From NCBI RefSeq assembly GCF_024204645.1, contig NZ_CP100351.1:2418001-2482000 (forward strand): a DNA stretch of 64,000 nucleotides. The letters run 5' to 3'. Both the position numbers and the translations under genes were made by a program. Position 1 is the first letter of the stretch. Every line of letters begins with the position of its first letter. This stretch comes from Desulfomicrobium sp. ZS1 (lineage in GTDB: Bacteria > Desulfobacterota > Desulfovibrionia > Desulfovibrionales > Desulfomicrobiaceae). The notes beneath the pieces are model-generated. The model made no database searches and had not been told where the DNA came from. It worked only from the letters and a program-made list of their open reading frames with translations. Of this stretch, positions 15,179-25,284 are shown piece after piece.

Positions 15179-16621
15179 CATCGCCATCCCCAGCCTCCTG
15201 ATCCCCTCTTCGATGACCTCCTCGCTGTTGGAGGCGAAATTGAGCCGCATGAACCCTTCGCCCTGGGCCGGATCGAGATGAAAATTTCCTCCCGGCGCGA
15301 AAATCACGCCTTCCTCGCAAGCATTGGGGAGCAGTTCCGAGGCCTTGATTCCTCCCGGCAAGCGCAGCCACACGAACAATCCGCCCTTGGGGCGCAGCCA
15401 GGAGCATTCCGAGGGCATATGCCGCTCCAGGGCCGCGAGCATGGCGTCCCGGCGACGTCGATAGAGGGTGCAGGAACGTTGCAGGTGGGCGGCATAGCGG
15501 CCCACGGACACGTAATCCTTGAGCGCCCGCTGGATCAGGTTGCAGGTGGCCAGGTCGTGACAGCGTTTGGAACGTAGCAGGTGGGCGTAGACCGGGCCGT
15601 CGGCGACCACGAAACCCACGCGCAGGCCGGGGATGAGCATCTTGGAAAAAGTGCTCATGTAGATGACCCGCCCATCCGGGTCGAGAGACTTGAGCGTGGG
15701 TTGGGCGTGTCCCTCGTAGCGGATATCGCCGACGTAATCGTCCTCCAGTACCGGCACGTCGAAGCGTCCGGCAAGGCTGAGGAGCTGTCTGCGGCGCTGC
15801 CCGCTGAGGCAGGCGCCCGTGGGGTTGTGAAAATTGGGGATGGTGTAGATGAGACCCGGCTTGTGGCGGCTTAAAATCCCTTCCAGCTCGTCCACGTCCA
15901 GGCCGTCCTCGTCCAGGCCCACGGTGTGAATGCGCAGGTTCCGGGAGCGGAACACGTCCAGGGCCCCGGCATAGGTCGGACGCTCCACGACCACGCTTGA
16001 TCCGGGAGGCAGGATCAGGCCGGCAACCAGGGAAAGGGCCTGCTGGGACCCGGCGGTGATGAGAATGTTGCCGGGCCCGGTCTGGATGCCCTGGCTGGCC
16101 AGAACCTGGGCCAGGGTGGCACGCAGGGGCCCGAATCCGGCGATCTCCCCGTACTCCACGGCCGCCGCCCCGTCCCGGCGCATGACCTGCCCCAAGAGCC
16201 TTCTGAACTCGTCCATGGGAAAAAGGCGCGGGTCGCAGGCCCCGCCGTCCAGGGCGATCCAGTCCGTCTGGCGGCTGACCTCCGGCAAATAGGCGTTCAT
16301 GGCCTCGAAACCGCCGTAACGCAGACGGTCCTGCCAGGCGGGCCACCCACCGGCGCGGGGAAAACCGCCGGTTTCGCCCGGCGCATGAGGCAGCACGTAA
16401 AAACCGCTGCCCTGCCGGGAAGTGATCAGCCCCTCGGCCAGAAGTTCGGCGTAGGCGCTCTCCACCGTGCCCCGGCTCACGCCCAGATTCGCGGCCAGGA
16501 CGCGGACCGCAGGCAGCCGGACCCCGGGCAGCAGGTTGTCGGACAAGATGCTGTGGCGGAAATGGCCACTGATCTGGGCGTAAACGGGCTCGGAGGAATC
16601 AGAATCCAGTGCCAGGCGCAT
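15158..16621 (-). CDS. MocR-type regulator: GntR winged helix fused to a PLP aminotransferase domain
   Basis: About 487 residues. The ATG at 16621 is preferred over one at 16636 because GGAGG, the ribosome site, lies between them. The N-terminal wHTH (YAQISGHFRHSILSDNLLPG, LPAVRVLAANLGVSRGTVESAY) is GntR-like. Residues about 110-480 are a fold-type I domain with LITAGSQQALSLVAG, IPNFHNPTGACLS, LEDDYVGDIRY and the PLP lysine in YMSTFSKMLIPGLRVGFV. MocR proteins sense an amino acid or PLP and switch a divergent transporter or enzyme, here the EamA gene at 16732. The last residues (GGRAGT) come from REP array C, so the original C-terminus was replaced or trimmed. Confidence 0.92.
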   Translation of the reverse strand: MRLALDSDSSEPVYAQISGHFRHSILSDNLLPGVRLPAVRVLAANLGVSRGTVESAYAELLAEGLITSRQGSGFYVLPHAPGETGGFPRAGGWPAWQDRLRYGGFEAMNAYLPEVSRQTDWIALDGGACDPRLFPMDEFRRLLGQVMRRDGAAAVEYGEIAGFGPLRATLAQVLASQGIQTGPGNILITAGSQQALSLVAGLILPPGSSVVVERPTYAGALDVFRSRNLRIHTVGLDEDGLDVDELEGILSRHKPGLIYTIPNFHNPTGACLSGQRRRQLLSLAGRFDVPVLEDDYVGDIRYEGHAQPTLKSLDPDGRVIYMSTFSKMLIPGLRVGFVVADGPVYAHLLRSKRCHDLATCNLIQRALKDYVSVGRYAAHLQRSCTLYRRRRDAMLAALERHMPSECSWLRPKGGLFVWLRLPGGIKASELLPNACEEGVIFAPGGNFHLDPAQGEGFMRLNFASNSEEVIEEGIRRLGMAMGGRAGT

Positions 16622-16657
16622 GCAGCCTCCAGTCATAATTGGACTAGCCGATTTCGT

Positions 16658-16691
16658 GTGAAATTGGCCCTTATCACGGGGCCAATTTCAC
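16658..16691. promoter_or_regulatory. Perfect palindrome between the MocR gene and its divergent transporter
   Basis: GTGAAATTGGCCC at 16658-16670 is repeated in inverse as GGGCCAATTTCAC at 16679-16691 with an 8-base spacer. It is the only strong symmetry in the 110-base divergent gap and lies about 40 bases upstream of each start. That is where an operator for the MocR protein would be expected, although MocR sites described so far are often direct repeats. Confidence 0.55.
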
Positions 16692-16731
16692 CCTAGATCA
16701 CCTTCACGTCCAGCACAAGAAGGAGAACTCC

Positions 16732-17682
16732 ATGGCCATGTCCCGCTCCGCGCAAGGCTACAGCGCCGCCCTCGCCAGCGCCGTGTTTCTGTCCACGACA
16801 TCCATCTTCATCCGCCATCTGGTCACGGAATTCGACATGCCGCCGCTGGTTCTGGCCTTCTGGCGCAATGTCTTCGTGATCGCGACTCTTGTTCCGGCCA
16901 TGCTCCTTTTCAACCACAAGCTCCTGCGCGTCGAGCGGGCCCATATCCCCTTTCTGGCCATTTTCGGGCTGATGCTGGCCGGATTCAACGGTTTCTGGGC
17001 CATTTCGGTGGCGCAGAACGGAGCGGCCGTAGCCACGGTCATGGTCTACTGCTCCGTGGCCTACACGGCCATCCTGGGCTGGAAGTTCATGGGAGAGAGC
17101 CTCGGCGCGCTCAAATTCGCGGCCATTGTCTTGTGCCTGTGCGGATGCGCGCTCATTTCCGGGGCGCTGAACGCTTCGGCCTGGCAGAGCAATCTTCTGG
17201 GCGTGGTCGCGGGCCTGCTGACGGGCCTGTGTTACACGGCCTACAGCCTGATGGGCCGGGTGACCTCGGAGCGGGGCATTTCCCCCTGGACCACCCTCCT
17301 CTACATCTTCGCCTTCGCCGGGACATTCCTCTTCCTGGCCAACCTGAGCGGCGGGTGGCTTCCCGGCTCGGCCGTGACACCGACGGATTTGTTCTGGCTC
17401 GGTGACAGCGTGGAGGGCTGGACCGTGATGATCCTGCTGGGGGCCATCCCGACGGTGGGCGGGTACGGATTCTACAATGTCAGTCTGACCCTGCTGGATG
17501 CCAGCGTGGCCAATATCATCGTTTCCTTGGAACCTCTCTTCACCGCCGTTCTAGCCTTTGTGCTCCTGGGTGAAACCCTGAGCCCTGTCCAGCTCCTGGG
17601 CAGCGCTCTGCTCCTTTCGGGCGTGGCGGCCATCAAGCTGGCCGACTTGCGCCGCCCCCTGCCCGTGCCGCAGGAAGCATGA
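16732..17682 (+). CDS. EamA/DMT-family transporter, likely MocR target
   Basis: A 316-residue inner-membrane protein with ten predicted helices in two EamA halves: ALASAVFLSTTSIFIRHLV starts the first, GVVAGLLTGLCYTAYSLMGR the second, and VANIIVSLEPLFTAVLAFVLLGE is the conserved ninth helix. Members of this RhaT/YdcZ-like group export amino acids or related compounds. AAGGAG precedes the ATG. The divergent MocR regulator and the palindrome between them suggest induction by an amino acid or vitamin B6 compound, which is an inference. Confidence 0.9.
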   Translation: MAMSRSAQGYSAALASAVFLSTTSIFIRHLVTEFDMPPLVLAFWRNVFVIATLVPAMLLFNHKLLRVERAHIPFLAIFGLMLAGFNGFWAISVAQNGAAVATVMVYCSVAYTAILGWKFMGESLGALKFAAIVLCLCGCALISGALNASAWQSNLLGVVAGLLTGLCYTAYSLMGRVTSERGISPWTTLLYIFAFAGTFLFLANLSGGWLPGSAVTPTDLFWLGDSVEGWTVMILLGAIPTVGGYGFYNVSLTLLDASVANIIVSLEPLFTAVLAFVLLGETLSPVQLLGSALLLSGVAAIKLADLRRPLPVPQEA

Positions 17683-17707
17683 AGCCCCGGCGAGCGGGGC
17701 TTCATGC
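17677..17707 (+). terminator. Perfect 12-bp hairpin over the transporter stop codon
   Basis: GCATGAAGCCCC at 17677-17688 pairs with GGGGCTTCATGC at 17696-17707 around a 7-base loop. It begins inside the last codons of the EamA gene. No T run follows, so it may be an mRNA-stabilising hairpin or a factor-dependent stop rather than a classic terminator. Confidence 0.55.
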
Positions 17708-17753
17708 GGATTCAAATCCCATGCACCGAAAAAACGCGCAGACGCCAACTTCG

Positions 17754-18392
17754 CTAGCGTTCCTCGGCTTCTTTTCTCACCCGGCGGATGAGATCGCCCA
17801 TGTTTTTCACATCCGTGACCTTCCAGTACCCTTCGGGCTGAAGCTTAAGATCAAGCTGCACCGGGTAATTCCGTTCGCTGCCATGATCGTACACGGTGGC
17901 CTGGGCCGTGGCCGCGTCGCCTTTGACCGGACTGACGCGCACGCCACGCAGCTCCTTGCGGGCCGTGGACGCGTCGGCAAAGAGAACCGCAAGTAGTCCG
18001 CCGTCGGGCAACGCCGCCTCCTTTGACGGCTTTCCGGAAAAATCCCCGGAAGCCACGCCCCGAATCACGAACTTCCTGGTTTCTTCCACAAGCATCATCT
18101 TCATGGACTGGGCCGCCGCCGATCCGGACTCACCAGCCAGGCCGCCCGATAGCATCTCCATGAGCGGATCGCCCTCGCCTCCCGGAGGATTGGCTGCGTA
18201 ATCAGCCACAAAGCGGTCCACCCCGCGCGCGATGATGCCGCGCAGGTCGATATATTTTTCAAGCAAGGCATGGTCGTTGCCGTCGATGGCGCGCTGGATG
18301 TTCGCCAGACTTGCAGCCGGAGGCTCCGCTGCCCATGCGACACCGGACCATAAGACAAGAATCATTACAATAAAGCATTTGTACCGGACCAT
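17754..18392 (-). CDS. Secreted DUF2939-like protein
   Basis: A 212-residue protein; AAAGGAG eight bases upstream fixes the ATG at 18392, while the frame remains open to 18635. A signal peptide (VRYKCFIVMILVLWSGVAWA) is followed by ASLANIQRAIDGNDHALLEKYIDLRGIIARGVD, then a helix-rich middle and a C-terminal beta part with YPVQLDLKLQPEGYWKVTDVKN. The layout (one-domain periplasmic protein in which a residue pair IDL follows the helix, then an SH3-like end) fits the DUF2939 group. The function is unknown. No partner gene is adjacent. Confidence 0.65.
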   Translation of the reverse strand: MVRYKCFIVMILVLWSGVAWAAEPPAASLANIQRAIDGNDHALLEKYIDLRGIIARGVDRFVADYAANPPGGEGDPLMEMLSGGLAGESGSAAAQSMKMMLVEETRKFVIRGVASGDFSGKPSKEAALPDGGLLAVLFADASTARKELRGVRVSPVKGDAATAQATVYDHGSERNYPVQLDLKLQPEGYWKVTDVKNMGDLIRRVRKEAEER

Positions 18393-18673
18393 AGGGGGTT
18401 TCTCCTTTCGTTGCGTGGCATCTATGCCAACCACAACCCGGCCGTCCACTCCCAACCACGGCGAAAAACCGAAAATGAATTTTCCCCGGACCACGGCCCG
18501 CTCAAAAAAGCGGTCCCGGCCAGATATTCTCTTTACGGTGAAACGCCATGCAAAAAGCCCCCACACAGACACCTGCGGCGCGGAGGCTTGGGTCAAAACA
18601 CTCAGACAAGGCACATGATCTGCGCCACGACTCAAGAATTCGCAAATCCCGACATCCCGGCGATACTCAAAAA

Positions 18674-18913
18674 TCAGGCTTCCTTAACCTCCATGGCATC
18701 CTCAAAAAATGCGGTCAGTACAAATTGCTTGCCGCCGATGTTCACTGTCTCAGACTGGTTGGGAAAAAGCTCCATCGTCGCGTCGAAGCTGCTGCCGATA
18801 AAAACCGCCTTGGCCTCGCCGTTGCTTTCCCAGCGCACCTCGTTACCGTCATCCAAAACAAGCAGCTCACCATCGTGTACCCGAACGGGCAGATCTTTCT
18901 CTGAATACTGCAT
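18674..18913 (-). CDS. Small conserved-type protein of unknown function
   Basis: A 79-residue acidic protein with ATGGAGGTGTTCA before its ATG, an excellent ribosome site. It shows YSEKDLPVRVHDGELLVLDDG, RWESNGEAKAVFIGSS and ETVNIGGKQFVLTAFFEDAME, an all-beta pattern with no cysteine or membrane segment. I do not recognise the family. The 280 bases between it and the upstream gene at 18392 show no other frame of note. Confidence 0.65.
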   Translation of the reverse strand: MQYSEKDLPVRVHDGELLVLDDGNEVRWESNGEAKAVFIGSSFDATMELFPNQSETVNIGGKQFVLTAFFEDAMEVKEA

Positions 18914-19104
18914 TGAACACCTCCATAACTGGTTGAATGGTCAAAAATATTTTGGTTCAGCATACCAGAGCAGGAAACGGGGTCAAGGGTGCAACCGCAT
19001 TTTCACCAATTTGAACGCCGTGGTGGGTTCCTTGACTGTTCCCATGATCACGCCTACTGCCTCCTAGGCCCTTAAGCGAGGGTTACACAGCATTCGGAGA
19101 GGAT

Positions 19105-20700
<1,596 letters not shown>

Positions 20701-20716
20701 GCGCAGCTGGCGATCT

Positions 20717-21595
20717 ATGGTTTTATTTTTGGCGTTTTTTCTTCTGCTTCTGCTCCCCGGCGAAGCGCTTGCCTGGGGACCGGGGGTGCACATGGCCATC
20801 GGCAACCATGTCCTGACCCACCTGCACCTTCTCGCCCCGGCAGTTGCCGCCGTGCTGGTGGCGCACCCCGAACAGTTCCTGTACGGATGCCTGTCGGCAG
20901 ACATTTTCATCGGCAAGGGCAGCACGTTCACCCCCACCCACTCCCATAACTGGGACACGGGCAGAACTCTCTTGCGCCAGGCCGAGGACGCCCAGGCCCA
21001 GGCCTACGCCTACGGATACCTGTCCCACCTGGCTGCCGATGTCATTGCGCACAACTATCTGGTCCCGAACATGCTCGGATTCTCCGCCGGTCGCGGCAAA
21101 TTCGCCCACACCTACGTGGAAATGCTGGCTGACCTGCAGGTCGAATGGCCTCGCAAACAGGCCTCGCGCATCTTTCGCATCCCCCACCCTGAAGCCGACA
21201 ATTCCCTGGTCCTGACCATGGGGCAGAAAAAATTGCCTTTCTCCATCAAAAAACGCATCTTCCGCCAGAGTTTGCACTTGGTGGAAGAGAAATCCTACAA
21301 ACGATCCCTGCGCATGTTCCGGGGCCTTCTGCCTTTTGCCCGCAAGGAGGCGTTCATCACCGAAGCCATCGACTACGCCCGGGATATGGTCATGGATCTG
21401 CTCCAGAATCCCCAGCGCTCGCCGGTGCTGGAGTGCGATCCTATCGGCAGCATGAACCTGGGCCAGGTGCGCAGATTCCAACGCAAGCAGCGCTCCTATT
21501 ACACCGCGCGCGGCGAGGGCATCATTTTCCCCCTGGACACCCGTCTTGAACCCTGTCTGCACGATTTCGGAGGCTCCCATGACCGATTTTCTTAA
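20717..21595 (+). CDS. Secreted zinc-dependent phospholipase C-like protein
   Basis: A 292-residue protein from the ATG at 20717, 16 bases after the prfC stop. A signal peptide VLFLAFFLLLLLPGEALA is followed at once by WGPGVHMAIGNHVL, the N-terminal tryptophan-type start of the bacterial phospholipase C/S1-P1 nuclease fold. Histidines and acids that could bind zinc are in HSHNWDTGRT and GYLSHLAADVIAHNYLVPN, then KFAHTYVEMLADLQVEW. The C-terminal 130 residues are helical and basic. The family call (zinc dependent phospholipase C) is good; the substrate is unproven. Confidence 0.78.
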   Translation: MVLFLAFFLLLLLPGEALAWGPGVHMAIGNHVLTHLHLLAPAVAAVLVAHPEQFLYGCLSADIFIGKGSTFTPTHSHNWDTGRTLLRQAEDAQAQAYAYGYLSHLAADVIAHNYLVPNMLGFSAGRGKFAHTYVEMLADLQVEWPRKQASRIFRIPHPEADNSLVLTMGQKKLPFSIKKRIFRQSLHLVEEKSYKRSLRMFRGLLPFARKEAFITEAIDYARDMVMDLLQNPQRSPVLECDPIGSMNLGQVRRFQRKQRSYYTARGEGIIFPLDTRLEPCLHDFGGSHDRFS

Positions 21596-21938
21596 TTTTC
21601 TGCGCGATCAGATCCGGCAAGTGCGGGACATCGAAAACACGGCGCACGACCTGCTGCACAACGCGGCCGACGATGCCGGATATCGCGAGGCCATGCATCG
21701 CAAGGCGGAATTGCTGGCCAATCTGTCCGCGAACGCGGCCCCTTTTCTGGACACGCTGAGCCTGGAACGCCGCCCCATGATCGAACACAAGCTGGACATG
21801 TTTTCTCAAAGCGCCAAACGCAGCCTGGACATCGGCAGTGTCTTTTACATGTCCGCCCTGCTCTACCCCGACGACCACAAACCAGGAGAGCCGAACACGC
21901 TTGAAACCTGGCTTGCGGAACTCGAGCGGACCAAATAA
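21579..21938 (+). CDS. Small helical protein of unknown function
   Basis: A 119-residue protein. GGAGG six bases upstream fixes the ATG at 21579, 17 bases inside the end of the phospholipase-like gene, so the two are coupled. It is entirely helical: FLNFLRDQIRQVRDIENTAHDLL, EAMHRKAELLANLSANAAPFL and SLERRPMIEHKLDMFSQSAK, with no cysteine pairs or membrane segment. I do not recognise the family. The overlap suggests a job with the gene before it or with the FKBP gene 30 bases on. Confidence 0.75.
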   Translation: MTDFLNFLRDQIRQVRDIENTAHDLLHNAADDAGYREAMHRKAELLANLSANAAPFLDTLSLERRPMIEHKLDMFSQSAKRSLDIGSVFYMSALLYPDDHKPGEPNTLETWLAELERTK

Positions 21939-21968
21939 AAACAACAACCTTCATCCACAGGAAGCATC

Positions 21969-22394
21969 ATGACACTTGTAGCTGGAACCAAAGTACTGGT
22001 TCATTACACGGGCACGCTCGACGACGGCACCCAGTTCGACTCCTCCCGGGAACGTGACCCCCTGGAAATCACTCTTGGCCAAGATATGGTCATCCCCGGC
22101 TTTGAAAAAGCCATCGTCGACCTTGAGCCCGGCCAGAGCGTGACCGTGACCATCCCGGAGGAAGAGGCCTACGGCCCGCACAATGAAGAAATGGTCATCC
22201 GCGTCCCCAAGGCGTCCTTCCCCCCGGAAATTGTCCCCACCGTCGGAGAACAGCTTGTGCTGCGCTCCCCCGACGGCAACGAACTCCCGGCCCTCATCGT
22301 CGATGTCGATGACGACGAGGCGACCCTGGACGCCAACCACCCCCTGGCCGGATTCGCCCTGACCTTTGAGATCGAACTGATCAGCGTCGGCTGA
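21969..22394 (+). CDS. SlyD-like FKBP-type peptidyl-prolyl isomerase
   Basis: A 141-residue protein: VLVHYTGTLDDGTQFDSS, PLEITLGQDMVIPGFEKAIVDLEPG (FKBP core), EEEAYGPHNEEMVIRVPKASFP (start of the inserted IF chaperone flap) and LDANHPLAGFALTFEIELISVG, the end of the FKBP fold. It lacks the histidine/cysteine-rich metal tail of E. coli SlyD. It catalyses proline cis-trans isomerisation and acts as a chaperone in the cytoplasm. AGGAAGC precedes the start. Compare the FKBP half of the fusion protein at 8917. Confidence 0.94.
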   Translation: MTLVAGTKVLVHYTGTLDDGTQFDSSRERDPLEITLGQDMVIPGFEKAIVDLEPGQSVTVTIPEEEAYGPHNEEMVIRVPKASFPPEIVPTVGEQLVLRSPDGNELPALIVDVDDDEATLDANHPLAGFALTFEIELISVG

Positions 22395-22408
22395 ACGCAG
22401 GCATTCAG

Positions 22409-22532
22409 GACAAAAGGCATGGATTCCCGTCTTCACGGGAATGACAACAGCGTTGTTCGACCGTTTGGAGGAGTTGTCCACCGTCGTGTCTCAACGTCAT
22501 TCCCGCGCAGGCGGGAATCCATGCCTTTTGTC
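22409..22532. repeat. Large inverted repeat built of REP-like hairpins
   Basis: The left arm 22409-22445 contains AAAGGCATGGATTCCCG, TCTTCA and CGGGAATGAC; the right arm 22496-22532 is its inverse with GTCATTCCCG, CGCAGG and CGGGAATCCATGCCTTT. Each arm is itself a hairpin, and the two form a REPIN-like unit with a 50-base spacer. The ATTCCCGCCTGCGCGGGAAT motif is, from memory, widespread in Proteobacteria. It fills the gap between the convergent FKBP and Rel genes and may act as a transcription barrier. Confidence 0.8.
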
Positions 22533-22632
22533 AGCATTCTCCCGCCACCCCCGGTTCAAACTCCGTCAAAACTCCAAAAAAAAAGATCCCGAGCTTCCCC
22601 GAAATCCCTCGCCCTCGCCGAACAGCCCGCCC

Positions 22633-24780
22633 TCATCCCGCCGAAGACCGCGTCACTTCCTGCACAGCCTCAAGATTCCGCAATTTTTCGATGATGGCGT
22701 AGAGCTGGGTCGTGGTCTTGACTTCGATGACGAAATCAAGCTCCGACATCCCGTCCACGGCAGAGGTGAACTTTCCGGAATCGATGTTGATCCCCTCCTT
22801 GGCCAGCAGGCCGCTGACCAGGCCCAGAACGCCGCGCTGGTTCTTGCAGAGGACCTTGATCTTGGCCGGCAGAGGCTTGGTTTCCTCCTGACCGCCCCAA
22901 CTTACGTCGAGCAGGCGTTCGGGCTCCATGTTGGCGACATTCGGACAATCCTGGGTGTGAACAGTCACGCCGAGGCCCCGACTTATATAGCCCACGATGG
23001 GATCTCCGGGCAACGGATTGCAGCACTGGGCATAACGGATGAGCACCCCGTCCACGCCCTGAATGCTAATGGAATCAGGATCCTGGGGCTTGGTCTGGGG
23101 CGCGCCCGGACCGGTGGTCTTGCGTTCCTCGGGTTTTTGCTCCTCTTTGGGCAGGAGTTTTCTGAGCACCTGCCGGGCAGTGATGCGGCCATGACCCACG
23201 GCGGAAAAAAGATCGTCAAGCTGGCGGAAAGAGAACTCCTTGACCACAGGATCGAAATCGCCGTTCTTGATGGCCTTGGCCACATTGATACCCATGCGCC
23301 GGCCTTCCTTTTCGAGGAGTTCCTTGGCCAGCGACAGGCTACGCGCCCGCTCCTCGGTGCCGATCCAGTGCTTGATGCGTGATCTGGCCTTGCCGGACTT
23401 GACGAACTGCAGCCAGTCGCGGCTGGGGTTGCGGGAAGCGTCGGTGATGATCTCCACCGTGTCGCCATTCTTGAGCGGCGTGTTGAGCGGGACGATGCGG
23501 CCGTTGACCTTGGCCCCGGCACAGTGGTTCCCGACCTCGGTATGGATCAGATAGGCAAAATCAACAGGCGTCCCACCTTCGGGCAACTCCTTGACCTGGC
23601 CGCGCGGCGTGAAGACGTAGACCTCGTCCTGGAACAGGTCGAGACTGAGCGTCGACATGAAATCCCTGGAATCCTTCAGATCCCCCTGCCAGTCCAAAAT
23701 CTGGCGCAGCCAGCTGAAACGGTCGGCTTCCTGGGCCTTTTTGCTGCCATGCTCCTTGTAGGACCAGTGCGCGGCCACGCCGTTCTCGGCCAGTTGGTGC
23801 ATTTCTTCCGTACGAATCTGGATCTCGATGCGCTCGCCCTCGGGGCCGATGACCGTTGAGTGCAGACTCTGGTACATGTTGGCCTTGGGCATGGATATGT
23901 AATCCTTGAACTTGCCCGGCACCGGTTTCCACAGAGAATGCACGAGCCCCAGCACCGTGTAGCATTCCCGCAGATTGTTCACGATGACTCGAAAGGCGAT
24001 CATGTCGAAAATCTGGTCCAGGGTCAGCCCGCGCTGTTTCATCTTGTGGTAGATGGAATAGACATGCTTGATGCGACCCTTGACCCGTCCATTGATCTCA
24101 TTTTCCGCGAGCACATCCTGAATCATGGCGCTGACCTTGTCGATATAGGCCTGGCCTTGATCCTGGTAGCGGTTGATTCCCTCGGAAATCTGGGCGTACA
24201 CGTCGGGCTTCATATATCTGAGGCCGTAATTTTCGAGCTGCACCTTGATGCGGTACAGGCCCAGACGGTTGGCCAGCGGCGCATAGATGCCCAAAGTTTC
24301 CTGGGCAATGGCGCGCTGTTTGTATTCCTTCTGGAATTCAAGGGTGGAGATGTTGTGCAGGCGGTCGGCCAGCTTGACCAGGATGACCCGGATATCGTCG
24401 GCCATGGCCAGGATCATCTTGCGGATGTTTTCGGCCTGAGCCTGCTCCTTGGACTCGAAGTTCATCTTGCTGATCTTGGTCACGCCCTCGACAATGGCGC
24501 CGACCTCCGGCCCAAACAATTCGACGATCTGGGGGATGGAGACCTCGGTGTCCTCCACGGTGTCATGCAGCAAGCCGGCCACGATGGTAGCCGCGTCCAG
24601 TCGCAAATCCACTAAAATATTGCTTACTTCCAAAGGATGAGAAAGATAGGGCTCGCCGGAAAGCCGGATCTGACCGGCATGGGCGGCGGCGGAAAATACA
24701 TAAGCCTTCTGGATAAGCGCCACGTCCAGCGGTGAGAGATATGTGGACGCCTGGTCCAGAATGTCGGTTATGCGAATCAT
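22633..24780 (-). CDS. relA: Bifunctional (p)ppGpp synthetase/hydrolase of the Rel/Spo family
   Basis: A 715-residue long RSH protein. The hydrolase part has HAGQIRLSGEPYLSHP and the HD pair at residues 72-73 (GLLHDTVEDTEV), so hydrolysis is expected. The synthetase part has GRVKGRIKHVYSIYHKMKQRG, FDMIAFRVIV and HWSYKEHG. TGS follows (YVFTPRGQVKELPEGGTPVDFAYLIHTEVG), then the helical/zinc-finger-like region with RYAQCCNPLPGDPIVGYISRG and an ACT domain. As the only RSH gene here it probably sets (p)ppGpp levels by both reactions. ACAGGAAAAAAC precedes the ATG. Confidence 0.96.
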   Translation of the reverse strand: MIRITDILDQASTYLSPLDVALIQKAYVFSAAAHAGQIRLSGEPYLSHPLEVSNILVDLRLDAATIVAGLLHDTVEDTEVSIPQIVELFGPEVGAIVEGVTKISKMNFESKEQAQAENIRKMILAMADDIRVILVKLADRLHNISTLEFQKEYKQRAIAQETLGIYAPLANRLGLYRIKVQLENYGLRYMKPDVYAQISEGINRYQDQGQAYIDKVSAMIQDVLAENEINGRVKGRIKHVYSIYHKMKQRGLTLDQIFDMIAFRVIVNNLRECYTVLGLVHSLWKPVPGKFKDYISMPKANMYQSLHSTVIGPEGERIEIQIRTEEMHQLAENGVAAHWSYKEHGSKKAQEADRFSWLRQILDWQGDLKDSRDFMSTLSLDLFQDEVYVFTPRGQVKELPEGGTPVDFAYLIHTEVGNHCAGAKVNGRIVPLNTPLKNGDTVEIITDASRNPSRDWLQFVKSGKARSRIKHWIGTEERARSLSLAKELLEKEGRRMGINVAKAIKNGDFDPVVKEFSFRQLDDLFSAVGHGRITARQVLRKLLPKEEQKPEERKTTGPGAPQTKPQDPDSISIQGVDGVLIRYAQCCNPLPGDPIVGYISRGLGVTVHTQDCPNVANMEPERLLDVSWGGQEETKPLPAKIKVLCKNQRGVLGLVSGLLAKEGINIDSGKFTSAVDGMSELDFVIEVKTTTQLYAIIEKLRNLEAVQEVTRSSAG

Positions 24781-24826
24781 GTTTTTTCCTGTAGGCCCGG
24801 GGATATGGAACTAAATCCAGCTTGAA

Positions 24827-24974
24827 ATTGGCCTTCAGACCTCAAAATGTCAACTTCTCTTTGACAGCGGTCTCACTTGGCGGCTTTAAAAGGGCCAAAG
24901 ACTCCGGCATCCAGGCGCGCCCTTTTAAAGCGCCACCCGGAAGGCCAATACCCTGCCTGAAAAAAATCCAGGCA
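24827..24974. ncRNA. Candidate structured RNA: three-way junction plus hairpin
   Basis: The inverted repeats nest. P1 is ATTGGCCTTC (24827-24836) with GAAGGCCAAT (24940-24949). Inside it P2 is AGACC (24837-24841) with GGTCT (24869-24873), capped by TGTCAA/TTGACA (24848-24853, 24861-24866). P3 is GGCG plus CTTTAAAAGGGC (24879-24895, one bulged G) with GCCCTTTTAAAG plus CGCC (24919-24934), 16 base pairs. A further hairpin TGCCTG/CAGGCA follows at 24954-24974. Such nested perfect arms form a closed three-way junction in either strand. The strand, transcript and role are unknown; a DNA element or repeat is the alternative. The rest of the gap to 25284 is AT-rich, with nothing else seen. Confidence 0.45.
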
Positions 24975-25284
24975 CTCCCGGCGCCAATGTGGGTAGACAT
25001 ACACATGGGTTATCATTGAAAAATATGTCATACGATTTCATTCAAACGAAACACGGACTCCGACTCGCCAAGTCCAATTTCTTGCAACAACTTGGCACGT
25101 TAGCAATTTAAAGAATATTTTCAAAAAGATCTTTCCCAAATTGCCCCAGCTCTTGATAAAGAATTGTGATTTGTTTAAATGGTTCAATTGTGCCGTGCCG
25201 TGCTTCGCTACCAACGCTCCGGAAGTGACGACAGGCCCTGAAATATCACCGCCAACAGCGGTTTTACGGAGATAAACCCAAAAC

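Noticed and set aside
16622-16636. ATG at 16636 as the MocR start
   Set aside because: The best ribosome site, GGAGG, lies downstream of it and serves the ATG at 16621.
25090-25106. Sigma-54 promoter at TTGGCACGTTAGCA
   Set aside because: The distance between GG and GC is too short for a -24/-12 promoter.
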